From Paenibacillus sp. FSL H7-0357 (lineage in GTDB: Bacteria > Bacillota > Bacilli > Paenibacillales > Paenibacillaceae), in contig NZ_CP009241.1 of assembly GCF_000758525.1 (NCBI RefSeq), positions 4,340,001-4,404,000 of the forward strand: a DNA stretch of 64,000 bases, in the 5' to 3' direction. The position numbers and the translations under genes are program-made. Shown here piece after piece: positions 43,885 to 53,205 of this stretch. The notes under the pieces are model-generated. The model was not told the origin of the DNA, did no database searches, and saw nothing but the letters and a program-made list of their open reading frames with translations. How positions within the stretch are numbered: the first letter of the stretch is position 1; every line of letters starts with the position of its first letter.

Positions 43885-43920
43885 TATTAGTTTACATATT
43901 AATTATTATGTTAACTAATA
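43885..43920. promoter_or_regulatory. Inverted repeat between divergent genes, operator candidate
   Basis: TATTAGTTTACATA, 8-base spacer, TATGTTAACTAATA: 14-base arms with one mismatch. It lies between the LPLDQL gene (minus) and the PQQ-propeller gene (plus). The same core and the same 8-base spacer occur at 63884-63927. Confidence 0.5.
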
Positions 43921-43998
43921 AACAACTTCCTTATTTTAGAAACTTATTAAGCATTTATACGTCTAACTAATATGAACATTCACAAGGAGATGACTCTT

Positions 43999-45318
43999 TT
44001 GCCACAAGTAAAAACAATTCTCACATCACTTCTCGCTGTTTCCCTATTATCATCCGGTACCACCCTAATGTTGCAAGGAATGGCTACAGACACCGCCTAT
44101 GCAGCATCCAGCGCCACTTCTGTGAAAGCCGCCAAGGACACCTCTCTCCCTTTGAAGTGGTCTGTCGCAACAGATGGCATTGGCATGTATGACAAGCTGC
44201 CCATCTTAAATGGAATCCTCTTTTATACCGCCAATAATACACTGTACGCCAAAAATATAGCTACCGGCCAAGTGAAATGGTCCTACAAAAACGGCGGGGA
44301 GCCGCAGATCCTTACGAACAGTTCCATCTTCTTTATCGATAATAACGAACAGCTCGTAAAAGTATCCGCTGACACGGGGAAGCTGCTGTGGAAGGTTAAA
44401 GTGTCAAAGCGACCGATAGAAGTCGGAGCACAGGCCCGCCTGATTAACGGAAAAGTATATTTCTCCAATGAAAGCGGCGGCGTAGCTGCCTATCATCCGG
44501 TGACAGGCAAGAAAATATGGGAGAATACGAATATCCCCATGTATGTAGGCACCATTTACGGAGAATATAAAGGCGTTCTCGTCGTCTCCAGCACCGTCGA
44601 TAATACACGCACACAATTTTACGGACTAGATCTTGCTACTGGGAAGAAGTTATGGAGAACTGAGGGCTTATATAGTTATGTAGGTGTTCAGGAGGGACAT
44701 TTGGTTCTGCGGAAACAAGTCAAAGAACAATACGATGCTGAAGCCACTCCCGTTCCGGGTCATCTATTGACACTGGTCCAATTGGACCCGGCAACAGGCA
44801 AAATATCAGGCCAAGAAGACTACAAGCCTCTGAATGACATCGACAGAATGAGCAATTACTACACTTCCATTCAGAATTCTTATATCTACACGGTGGCTGG
44901 GAATCTTGATAAGGATGAATATACACTAACACGATTTACACGCGGCCAGAGCAAAGATACAGCAACAAAAAGCTACGAAAGCTATGGCAGATGGCTGGCC
45001 GGTCCCACAAACGGAATGGCTTTCTTTCAAAAAGGAACCCAAATCACCGGAGTCAATCTTGAGAATGACCGTGTTGTGACGTTCGACAATCCGGCAAGCA
45101 AGGTTGAACTGCTGCAGCGGGTTGGCAAGGCTGTATTCACTATTTACGAGAACGGGTACCTCTCCATTAATCATGCAGATACCGGAGCCTTGCTCGGGAT
45201 TATCAAAACCGGAGCCGGCTACCACTATTTTGGCAATGTTACGATCGAAAAGGGAATCGCACTGATCCCGACAGAACATAAATTGCTGGCCGTAGCCCTG
45301 CCTAAAGAATTGCAGTAA
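43999..45318 (+). CDS. Secreted PQQ-type beta-propeller protein
   Basis: A 439-residue protein with an N-terminal signal peptide (LTSLLAVSLLSSGTTLML ... AYA) and repeats of the PQQ/BamB type with TG-x-x-x-W: NIATGQVKWSYK, DTGKLLWKVKV, VTGKKIWENTN, ATGKKLWRTEG. These build a beta-propeller. No quinone ligands are evident, so it is more likely a structural or binding protein than a dehydrogenase. I favour TTG 43999, spaced 9 bases from AAGGAG; an ATG nine codons upstream is also in frame. Confidence 0.8.
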   Translation: MPQVKTILTSLLAVSLLSSGTTLMLQGMATDTAYAASSATSVKAAKDTSLPLKWSVATDGIGMYDKLPILNGILFYTANNTLYAKNIATGQVKWSYKNGGEPQILTNSSIFFIDNNEQLVKVSADTGKLLWKVKVSKRPIEVGAQARLINGKVYFSNESGGVAAYHPVTGKKIWENTNIPMYVGTIYGEYKGVLVVSSTVDNTRTQFYGLDLATGKKLWRTEGLYSYVGVQEGHLVLRKQVKEQYDAEATPVPGHLLTLVQLDPATGKISGQEDYKPLNDIDRMSNYYTSIQNSYIYTVAGNLDKDEYTLTRFTRGQSKDTATKSYESYGRWLAGPTNGMAFFQKGTQITGVNLENDRVVTFDNPASKVELLQRVGKAVFTIYENGYLSINHADTGALLGIIKTGAGYHYFGNVTIEKGIALIPTEHKLLAVALPKELQ

Positions 45319-45331
45319 AAGATCTTTACGT

Positions 45332-46552
45332 TTAGCGGTTCCTGTGAAGAAACTCCCCGATTCTCCGGGCAGCTTCCAGGAGCCGCTTTTCTTCTTCAAC
45401 CAGCGCGATTCTGACGAACCCTTCTCCCTGTGATCCAAAAGCATCCCCCGGGATTACAGCAACACCAGTCTTCAGCAGCAGCTCTTGAGCGAACTTACGT
45501 GATCGGCCAACTTCACCTGGAGTTCCCCAAGCCTCCGGAAGCCGTGCCCAAACAAACATTGTCGCTTTGGGCTTAGCAACAGACCAGCCTTCCAAGGACA
45601 AAGCTTCAATAAACACATCGCGCCGATGCTCATAAAGCGGGGCTACCTCCAGTTTATCCCCTCCAGCCATCGCCAGCTCCAGCGCAAATGCCGCAGCCTC
45701 CTGTACCGGATTAAATACCCCATAGTCTACATTGCTCTTCAGTTCACGGAGTGCGCCGACAGCTTGGCGGTTGCCGCTCATAAAACCAACGCGGCATCCG
45801 GCCATATTAAAGCTCTTGGAGAACGAATGAAATTCAACCGCCGTCTCTAGTGCTCCAGGTACTTGCAGGATACTTAACGGACGGTAGCCGTCAAACCCCA
45901 TCTCCGAATACGCCAAATCATGAATAACCAGCACCTCCCATTTCCGGGCTAATGCAATCAGTTTCTCCATGTAAGCCAGATCGGCCGTAACCGCAATCGG
46001 ATTGCCGGGAAAGCTGAGCAGGATAAAAACCGCCTGCTGCCATATCTCATCAGGAATGCTGTCCAGATCAGGCAGAAAGTCATTTTGCTCCAGCAAAGGG
46101 AGTTGCCAGGCCTTGACCCCTGCAATCGCCAGTGAACCGGAATAAATCGGATAACCTGGATCAGGGACAATCGCCAAATCTCCGGGATTGCAAATGGACA
46201 AAGCAAGATGGGCCAGCCCGTCCTGTGAACCCATCAGCGCCACCAGCTCTTCCTCATCATCCACTTCAACATCAAACCGCCATTTCATCCAGGCTGCCGC
46301 TTGCTTGCGGAACAAGTCGCTTCCCTTGGAAGCGGGATAAGAATAACTGTTCTCCCTGAGAACTGCATCACTTAACGCTTGGCGAATCTCAAGAGCAGGT
46401 GCCTGATCCGGACTGCCGATCCCAAGGTCGATGACCTCGATGCCCGACCTCCGTGCTTCTGCTTTCCATTCGGATACCTCCGAGAATATGGATGAACCCA
46501 AATATGATAGTTTATCCGATCGCCATCCCCGTTTGGAACTGCTGTATGTCAA
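45332..46552 (-). CDS. Class I/II PLP-dependent aminotransferase
   Basis: A fold-type I aminotransferase of about 406 residues. Signatures: the N-terminal substrate motif VIDLGIGSPDQAPALEI, VALMGSQDGLAHLAL, SFPGNPIAVTADL and the PLP lysine in FHSFSKSFNMAGCRVGF. The pattern is that of the DapL/LL-diaminopimelate and related aromatic aminotransferases. The start is uncertain: TTG at 46552 has GGGGG at suitable distance, TTG at 46579 has none. Convergent with the PQQ-propeller gene, 13 bases apart. Confidence 0.88.
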   Translation of the reverse strand: MTYSSSKRGWRSDKLSYLGSSIFSEVSEWKAEARRSGIEVIDLGIGSPDQAPALEIRQALSDAVLRENSYSYPASKGSDLFRKQAAAWMKWRFDVEVDDEEELVALMGSQDGLAHLALSICNPGDLAIVPDPGYPIYSGSLAIAGVKAWQLPLLEQNDFLPDLDSIPDEIWQQAVFILLSFPGNPIAVTADLAYMEKLIALARKWEVLVIHDLAYSEMGFDGYRPLSILQVPGALETAVEFHSFSKSFNMAGCRVGFMSGNRQAVGALRELKSNVDYGVFNPVQEAAAFALELAMAGGDKLEVAPLYEHRRDVFIEALSLEGWSVAKPKATMFVWARLPEAWGTPGEVGRSRKFAQELLLKTGVAVIPGDAFGSQGEGFVRIALVEEEKRLLEAARRIGEFLHRNR

Positions 46553-46579
46553 AATCAAAACCCCCAGCTGTTTTTCCAA

Positions 46580-46748
46580 TTAGTATAGCATGATTTCTTT
46601 CACCCGGTTTTACACAAAGCTCACATCAGCAGGCCGAAAACAATTAAAACCATATTATAAATTTAATACCTTATTATTCCACTACAAGCCCTCAAATCGG
46701 CACAACCACTTGGTTAGATGAACCTATTAAAATGGATCTCAGATGAAA
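46580..46748. other. AT-rich intergenic stretch without a recognised gene
   Basis: Between the aminotransferase start and the orphan terminator. No open frame with a ribosome binding site. It presumably carries the aminotransferase promoter on the minus strand (a TATACT lies near 46585) and might encode a small plus-strand RNA. Confidence 0.45.
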
Positions 46749-46780
46749 CAGCGTATAATTTATGTTATACGCTGTTTTTT
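46749..46780 (+). terminator. Orphan plus-strand terminator
   Basis: CAGCGTATAA and TTATACGCTG form a perfect 10-bp stem with a 6-base loop, followed on the plus strand by six T residues. No plus-strand gene precedes it within 1.4 kb (the preceding plus-strand gene ends at 45318), so it may end a small RNA or be a relic. Confidence 0.65.
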
Positions 46781-46870
46781 CAGGGCAAATTTGGGCCATT
46801 CTACTGTGGTTTTCACAATCCAGACAATAAGCTCTTTCTCCATAGCTTAGAATCTTGACTAAGTGATAAA

Positions 46871-46895
46871 CAGCCGCCAGAATGATTGGCGGCTG
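46871..46895 (-). terminator. Terminator of the SLH protein gene
   Basis: CAGCCGCCA and TGGCGGCTG (with a 7-base loop) followed on the minus strand by TTTATC. Fifty bases after the stop. Confidence 0.7.
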
Positions 46896-46945
46896 CGTGT
46901 GATTACGTATTCACCTTGTGCTCTCCTGTTTATTGAAGATCAGCT

Positions 46946-49900
46946 TTACTTCGCTGGCAGTTTCAATAACCGGTATAATACCGTCATCCCTTCGGCACGT
47001 GTTGTCTTCCCATCCGGTTTAAACATCCCCCCGGGTTGGCCTTCAATGATGCCGAGTGCTGCCGCTTCATTCACGGCTTGCTGTGCCCAGGTTCCCATTC
47101 GCCCGGCGTCATGAAATGCCGGGGTCGCGCCAGTTACTGCCGCGCCTGCGTTGCTCAAATGATATGCGCGCATAATCATCACAGCCATTTCCTGCCGCGA
47201 AAGGGAATCCTGCGGCCGGTACACCCCGCCGGCTCCTCCTATAATTCCAGCTGCGGCAGCGGCATTTACTCCCACCGCGTACCATGCGTCTTCAGGGACA
47301 TCCTTGAACACGGCTGCTTCCATTTTAAGATTCAACAGTCGGTCCAGCATCACCGCGAACTCTGCACGGGTCAATATCTGATTCGGAGCAAATAAACCTT
47401 CGTCGGTTCCAGTCGCGATATTTCGGGCAGCCATCACTTCAATGGCATGCCGGGCCCAGTGAGAGTTCAGATCTCCAAAGGTCTTGGTGGATTTCGTCAG
47501 CAGATAAGCTCCCCATTGAGCCGGCTGGAATTCTATGCTTCCACCCGTAATTTTGCTGTCAAGATACCGCCAGTTCCCCTGTTCATCCTGCACGTAAATC
47601 ACGAGCTTGTCCGGATCACTTTCTCCACCAGAAACCGATATTTGTGCGTTCAGAGCAAAGGAGTTCTTATCCAACGGATCAAGATTTTTAACCGACGAAG
47701 TAATAGTATACAGAATACGGCCTTCTGTATTTGCAGGCTGATCTACCGCTGTCTTTTGGGTAAATGTCAGCGTGACCTCTTCCGCTTCGGCCGACAATAA
47801 CTGCTGCGCGGCTATCGTCCATTTCGAACCCCGGTCAAGAATTTGCAGTGGTTTACCGAGCTGAACCGCCAAACGGATGACAGATTGCGGAAACCATACA
47901 GATATAGCGCCAGTTGCAGAACTATCAACATCTTTAAGATCTATACTTAATACAGCGGCTTCAGCATTGTTCAATTCCTTGAGTGCCCATGCCTCATCTA
48001 CTTTAAGCAGATCCGGCTTTGCGGCTGGAGGGACAACAGCACTCTGGAACTCGGGATTGTTACCAGCAGGTGGAGCTGTATAAATCTGCCCAGCCGAAAC
48101 CTTAGCCTGGGCAAAACCGTTAATTTGCCGGCTTTTATTGATTTCATAGACTGCAATATACGAACCCGCTGCAACAGCGATATCTTCCCCCGGCTTGTAG
48201 CTGAGTACTCCGGCAGGCAGGAAATCTCCTTTAACCGGAACTGCTATAGCATCGGCTGACACTTGAACAGCTATACTGTTGAGCGGATCATAGGTCGTCG
48301 TTTGTACCGTGGCCGTGCCCTGCGTTTTGCCGGGTACAATATCCAATTTGAGCATCGGGATGGGATATGACGCTACCTCTCCCCGCTGCAGCAGCTTTGA
48401 GCTGAAACGGAAGATTGTCCCCTTTTCGTCCGTCTCATAAATTGCGATATACATTCCAGCTTCCACATCGGCTAACTCGAAAGGCAGGGCGGAAACCGGA
48501 ACCGCTTCAGCAGGTACACGGTCAAGCACAATGTCCGGGGTATCCAAAGGCTCCACAGAAACGATTCGCTTTAACTCATGATAGACTTCATCATAAACTG
48601 CAGTTTTGACCAGAGCTCTGCCGGGTGCACCTCCCGGACTAACTTCAATCGGAGCCACAAGCGGAGGAGCCGCAGTGTCAAACGGTGTCACCGCAACCTC
48701 CATCGATTTCCCGCTCTCTCCAGCCGTTTCGCTGGCCGAGGTCACTGTTACATAATAGGTGGTGTCATTGGCAAGCTCCTTCACTGATAAATAGGTGCTT
48801 GTTGCAACGCCTGCCGGTGCACCGTAGCCCTCCCCTGCGGTACGCAAATAAATATTATAATGATCCGCATTGGGAGAGGCAGACCAGTTCAGTTCAACCC
48901 CGCGATCCCGCGCGCTTGCTGTAACATTCAGCGGTACTGCCGGAGCCGAACCACTGTCATCGAACCGCATCACAACCGTTCTGTAATCTCCTCCTGACTG
49001 TGCCATATCCGTGAATGCAGCATAGACAATGCCGTCTTCCACGTATAGCGAGGTATGATCTACCGCTCCTTTGGAAAAACTTTTGTTCCCGACAAATTCC
49101 CAGCCCTTATCTCCTTTGCCGGTATATTTCATTACAATGGCTTTTCCGCCATTTTCCGCTGACCTGAACAAGATATAGGGTATGCCCTGATCTATAAAAA
49201 GACGGGTATAATTCAGGTCGTTATCAGGATTCCCTTCAAAATTTTTGCTGCCGACATAATCCCAGTTCTGCCCGTTAAATTTGACCAGATTCGGCCCCAC
49301 ATCCCGAAAAGCCAGATATGGCGTTCCCTCGTACACAAATACCGATGTCCACTTGACGGCCTTCGCAGTTGTCATGTTCTTGGTAAACCCGCGTCCGCCT
49401 AAAGCTACCCACTGGCCGCCATCATACATCATGACAGTTCCCCGGTTGGCGTTATTATCACGGAAAGCGACATAAGGCGTGATTCCGTCTACAAATAATG
49501 ATACATAGGTTCCTGCCGCACCTACGGATATGATTCCGTCCCCGACAAGCTCCCAGCCAGTGTCGCCTTCACCGCTATATCTCATTACCATCGCACCCGG
49601 CTCTTGGCCATGAGCAGGCTGGACGTTAAAAGCAACAAAAGGTATACCGTTCTTATCAATAGCCAGAACTACATTATCAACCAGCTTGTCGACGATGCTT
49701 CTCCCTCCAACGGGCTCCCATTTGGTTGCACCCTTTCCTGTATACTTCATGACCGTAACACTGTTATGGATATCGGTAGATGCGACATACGGCACGTTAT
49801 TAAAGAAAGCCAGCGAAGTATATCCAACGCCGCCTTCCAGAAATCCTGGGCTTCCAACATACTCCCAACCGGTGGGCGTGTGTTTTTTGACGGACACTTT

Positions 49901-51721
49901 TCCATTCTCTACGATGGCCAAAAAAGGTGTGCCGTCATTTACGATCAAAGAGTTGTCCATAGTGGCAGAGCTGGAAACAGTTCCTAAAGATTCCCATACG
50001 TTCAAACCCGGCGTAGCGTTGACCTCTGCAGATTCAGCTTCATCACTAACCCCATTCTCATTAAAAGCCCTCACCTTGAAGTAAACTGTCTTCCCACTGG
50101 TCAATCCTTCGGTCAATGTATATGCGGTTGAGCTGTTCCCGGTAACTACAGCAGCCGGTGTATCCGGATAACTGCTGACTTCCGCATCACGCTGGTAGAT
50201 GTAGTAACCCGTTGCATCTGCTCCAGTAGCGGCAGTAACCGGATCCCAGCTAATGTTCACTTGTGCATTATTGACCGAAGTGGTCTGCACATGCAGCGGA
50301 GCAGTTGGCGGCAAGGCCAACGGCGTTATCTTGATTTCATTGGAATAACGTCCATCCACCGTACGGATCATAAACCGGTAGGATGTATTATTTTCAAGCT
50401 TTGGAATCACATCACTTCGTCCTTCTCTGCCGACAGAGCTGAATTGTACCCCGTCTTTAAAAATAATGTATCCAGTAGCCTTTTCTGCTGCGTCCCATTC
50501 CAGTTGAACTGCCGAATCCCGCACTTGACCCCAGAGTTTGAAATCGGCATCGCTGTATTTGATGATAGATATGGACCCGGTCTTACCGTCTTCTACGTAG
50601 CTGACATATGGTACTCCACCCCTGACTGTCATATCAGATAGACTCTGAACTGTTACGGATAATGATTCTCCAAGCTTATCCCAGGTGTAGCTCCCATCTA
50701 GGAGCTTGATTAAGCTTTTGGCAGATACGGTGTAGGGTTCAGTATAATCCCGATACATGGCATATACCTTTCCGGCTTCCGCAGATAAGGTATATGAGCT
50801 TACTCTATTCTCGGAAACCGTATTTCCAGCCTTCGTCCAATCTCCCAATAATTCACCCGCTGAATGCTCCATAACTGTCAGCCTGTTGCCGTTCGCGGAA
50901 CTGTCTACATATCCGAAATATAATATCCCGTCTTCGACGATTAACTTAGGCATGCTAAGCGCTCCACCAGTGAAATTCTGGTTGCCGATCCGTTCCCATT
51001 CCTTGCGGTCCGGATTGTATTTCTTCACAGTTGCTCTCTGTGCACTGTTGCTTGAAATATAGCCTACATATAAAATACCATCGTCATCTATTGCAAAAGG
51101 GGCATCACTGCTCGGATGGCTTCCCTCAGGACTGGGTATTAACGTCCATGCTCCTGCAATGTATTTTTTGATCTGCCACACCTTTTCACCCTTAACGACT
51201 CCCGAATACGCTACATATGGGGTTCCATCCACTATCGTTAAGGTTATGTGCTCAAGCGTGGTGCTTTCACTGACAAAGACAGGCCCTCCGAGAGTCTCCC
51301 ATCCCTCTTCCGCCAACTTGCTCACATGCAGTTCATTCTTATCTCCCCTATAAGCCAAATAAGGTATATCATTGTCGATTACGAAGGAGCTGGTCACCGA
51401 AGCCGCCGGCATTGGGATTGCCTCCGGCGGAGTAGGAAGCATCTTCCATTTCACTCCGTCATACTTTTGAATCGAAGGAATACCGTTTCCGCTTTTATAA
51501 GCAGCGAGATATTTAATGTACAGTTCGCCCTTGCTGTTATAGGCTATTTCCGGAAGGGCAGCTTTCGCAGCAATTTCCCTATTGCCTTCATATATCCAGG
51601 TTCCCTCCGCTTCCAATCCTGCCGCGCTGCTCTGGCTCCTCCCGAAGCCCTGCACCAGCATTGCCGCAGAGAGCAAAACTATCAGCAGGCTCCTGCACCA
51701 TCTATTTCCCTTCACTTTCAC
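46946..51721 (-). CDS. Very large surface protein with beta-propellers, fibronectin III and SLH domains
   Basis: A 1591-residue protein. A signal peptide (SLLIVLLSAAMLVQGFG) is followed by a block of repeats of the type 'GxPYVAYxD...VMKYxG...W' (about 40-390), two fibronectin III domains (about 395-565), a second repeat block (about 570-900), a third fibronectin III domain (about 905-995), two related modules with PGxAxVxTxxYD (about 1010-1210), and three SLH domains at the C-terminus (FGDLNSHWARHAIEVMAARN; FKDVPEDAWYAVGVNAAAAA; FHDAGRMGTWAQQAVNEAAA). SLH domains bind pyruvylated cell-wall polymers, so it is displayed on the surface. No catalytic domain was recognised; adhesion or structural function is inference. 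Confidence 0.9.
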   Translation of the reverse strand: MKVKGNRWCRSLLIVLLSAAMLVQGFGRSQSSAAGLEAEGTWIYEGNREIAAKAALPEIAYNSKGELYIKYLAAYKSGNGIPSIQKYDGVKWKMLPTPPEAIPMPAASVTSSFVIDNDIPYLAYRGDKNELHVSKLAEEGWETLGGPVFVSESTTLEHITLTIVDGTPYVAYSGVVKGEKVWQIKKYIAGAWTLIPSPEGSHPSSDAPFAIDDDGILYVGYISSNSAQRATVKKYNPDRKEWERIGNQNFTGGALSMPKLIVEDGILYFGYVDSSANGNRLTVMEHSAGELLGDWTKAGNTVSENRVSSYTLSAEAGKVYAMYRDYTEPYTVSAKSLIKLLDGSYTWDKLGESLSVTVQSLSDMTVRGGVPYVSYVEDGKTGSISIIKYSDADFKLWGQVRDSAVQLEWDAAEKATGYIIFKDGVQFSSVGREGRSDVIPKLENNTSYRFMIRTVDGRYSNEIKITPLALPPTAPLHVQTTSVNNAQVNISWDPVTAATGADATGYYIYQRDAEVSSYPDTPAAVVTGNSSTAYTLTEGLTSGKTVYFKVRAFNENGVSDEAESAEVNATPGLNVWESLGTVSSSATMDNSLIVNDGTPFLAIVENGKVSVKKHTPTGWEYVGSPGFLEGGVGYTSLAFFNNVPYVASTDIHNSVTVMKYTGKGATKWEPVGGRSIVDKLVDNVVLAIDKNGIPFVAFNVQPAHGQEPGAMVMRYSGEGDTGWELVGDGIISVGAAGTYVSLFVDGITPYVAFRDNNANRGTVMMYDGGQWVALGGRGFTKNMTTAKAVKWTSVFVYEGTPYLAFRDVGPNLVKFNGQNWDYVGSKNFEGNPDNDLNYTRLFIDQGIPYILFRSAENGGKAIVMKYTGKGDKGWEFVGNKSFSKGAVDHTSLYVEDGIVYAAFTDMAQSGGDYRTVVMRFDDSGSAPAVPLNVTASARDRGVELNWSASPNADHYNIYLRTAGEGYGAPAGVATSTYLSVKELANDTTYYVTVTSASETAGESGKSMEVAVTPFDTAAPPLVAPIEVSPGGAPGRALVKTAVYDEVYHELKRIVSVEPLDTPDIVLDRVPAEAVPVSALPFELADVEAGMYIAIYETDEKGTIFRFSSKLLQRGEVASYPIPMLKLDIVPGKTQGTATVQTTTYDPLNSIAVQVSADAIAVPVKGDFLPAGVLSYKPGEDIAVAAGSYIAVYEINKSRQINGFAQAKVSAGQIYTAPPAGNNPEFQSAVVPPAAKPDLLKVDEAWALKELNNAEAAVLSIDLKDVDSSATGAISVWFPQSVIRLAVQLGKPLQILDRGSKWTIAAQQLLSAEAEEVTLTFTQKTAVDQPANTEGRILYTITSSVKNLDPLDKNSFALNAQISVSGGESDPDKLVIYVQDEQGNWRYLDSKITGGSIEFQPAQWGAYLLTKSTKTFGDLNSHWARHAIEVMAARNIATGTDEGLFAPNQILTRAEFAVMLDRLLNLKMEAAVFKDVPEDAWYAVGVNAAAAAGIIGGAGGVYRPQDSLSRQEMAVMIMRAYHLSNAGAAVTGATPAFHDAGRMGTWAQQAVNEAAALGIIEGQPGGMFKPDGKTTRAEGMTVLYRLLKLPAK

Positions 51722-51774
51722 TTTTCCATCTCCCCTTATCTTTTGTATACGTTACATTGAATTGCCTGCACCTA

Positions 51775-51816
51775 TAAAAAATCGGCCTTCCCTGCAGTAT
51801 TAAGCAAAGAAGGCCG
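51775..51816 (-). terminator. Terminator of the small secreted-protein gene
   Basis: CGGCCTTCcct...AGAAGGCCG stem (51783-51816). On the minus strand ATTTTTTATAG follows. Sixty bases after the stop. Confidence 0.78.
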
Positions 51817-51876
51817 TTCATTGGAATGCACACTAATGCAGGCTGCAACAGCGGCAATTTCCTAGATCATGACAAC

Positions 51877-52506
51877 TCAGTAAGCATATCCGCCGGTAAA
51901 GGTACCAGAGGTGTACAAGTCAATGCGGTTAATGTTAGAGAGAAAATAAGGAATATTCGTCTCTTGCGCTGCTAATGTTCCAAACAGCAATCGAATAACA
52001 TCCTCACCACTGCCGTTGATATCAGTAGCCAAAATTGCCGGCACCAAGGTTCCGGAGGTAGCAATGTCCGGATTCGGGAAGGTATAACGGCTGGAGAACA
52101 GCTGCGTTCCCGGATTGTTAAAGGTTCTGGTGTAGTTAGGTCCAACCAGCGAGGAGAAAGTTACACTAATTACATCGGAGTCTACATCGACACTTAACGC
52201 TTCGTTGTCTATAAGACTCTGGAAGAGTTCGAGAACCGGACTGCCGTAGGCAGTATACGCTGCATTCGTGAGATTGTTGCGATTGCCTGTATAGTCAAAA
52301 TAATCTGCATTGGCATTAATATCTGTAGACGTTATTGTCCCTACAAAAGTGCTGTCTAAATACAGATCAATAGAGCTGGTAGGTGCTGCGAAGACCTCTT
52401 CCGGCACGAGTAAACTTGCCGCAGAGACCGACACCGTAAATAAGAGACCAAGAATCATGAGACCTAATCTTCTGCCGAATATGTGGGTGCGTGATAAACT
52501 AATCAT
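51877..52506 (-). CDS. Small secreted protein, unknown function
   Basis: A 209-residue protein with a signal peptide (RLGLMILGLLFTVSVSAASL, cleavage likely after FAA near residue 41). The mature part is Ser/Thr/Asn-rich, beta-strand-like and contains one weakly repeated IDLYLDSTFVGT / IDLYTSGTFTGG element at both ends of the domain. It lacks Cys. No family recognised. It lies directly upstream of the SLH gene but has its own terminator. Confidence 0.65.
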   Translation of the reverse strand: MISLSRTHIFGRRLGLMILGLLFTVSVSAASLLVPEEVFAAPTSSIDLYLDSTFVGTITSTDINANADYFDYTGNRNNLTNAAYTAYGSPVLELFQSLIDNEALSVDVDSDVISVTFSSLVGPNYTRTFNNPGTQLFSSRYTFPNPDIATSGTLVPAILATDINGSGEDVIRLLFGTLAAQETNIPYFLSNINRIDLYTSGTFTGGYAY

Positions 52507-52796
52507 CTTCCACTCCTCCTAGATTATATTTGTACAGACGGAAAATTCCGCTGCGCAGCCTCTTCTTGAAGCTCTATGAAAATCCGCTATGCTATATTTA
52601 ATTATGTCTGATTATATCTATTTATATCTATATATAACGTAATATTTGTTACACTCTAGTAAATATTTTCTGAATCAAACTAAAATATAATAAACGATTG
52701 TGCTGAACAGGATTAAAAATGAATCCTGTTCAGGCAGAACCGTTAGTTCACTCTAGGCATAAGATAGGATATCAATGGCGAAGGTGGGCGAATTTT

Positions 52797-52964
52797 ATGT
52801 CCAAGAATAAACGCGGCAAAGCGCTCTGGCGGATGCCGTCCCGCGGCAGAGGAACCTGCCCGATCTGTGGCAGCACGCGAATCAAGCTGCTCTATATCGG
52901 CAAAGGTGTTGCCGGCGAGAAGCTTGAAGTTTGCAAGAAATGCGAGGGCAAACAAGCAGGTTGA
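52797..52964 (+). CDS. Zinc-ribbon mini-protein
   Basis: A 55-residue basic protein. Two knuckles CPIC and CKKC (GTCPICGST ... EVCKKCEGK) separated by 24 residues form a rubredoxin-like zinc ribbon, while the N-terminus (SKNKRGKALWRMPSRGRG) is strongly basic and may bind nucleic acid. ATG 52797 follows AAGGTGGG. Function unknown; a ribosome- or RNA-associated role is possible (inference). Confidence 0.7.
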   Translation: MSKNKRGKALWRMPSRGRGTCPICGSTRIKLLYIGKGVAGEKLEVCKKCEGKQAG

Positions 52965-53013
52965 AAAGATTAAGCCGGGGAACGTAATCTTCTTTCTGAA
53001 TCACAAGACAGGA

Positions 53014-53058
53014 AGAACAAAGGGGAGTGCCGCATCTTCGGCACTCCCCTTTGTTCTT
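53014..53058 (+). terminator. Terminator of the zinc-ribbon gene
   Basis: AAAGGGGAGTGCCG and CGGCACTCCCCTTT form a perfect 14-bp stem (extended by GAACA/TGTTC), followed by TTCTTCT. The stem is symmetric, so it may also act on the minus strand. Confidence 0.85.
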
Positions 53059-53205
53059 CTAATTAATTCAATTCATGCTGTGGCAACCAATTACGGACAC
53101 CGTTATCTTCAAGAGTTCCCAGAGTAACATCCGAGATGCGGCCAAATTCTATCACTGGCAGGGGAGGCATTGAATTAACCTGCTCTCTTCTGCTACATGC
53201 TCATT

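Noticed and set aside
49604..50084. Plus-strand open frames of more than 120 codons inside the SLH gene
   Set aside because: Antisense to a long coding sequence with clear domain structure; no ribosome binding sites or recognisable products.
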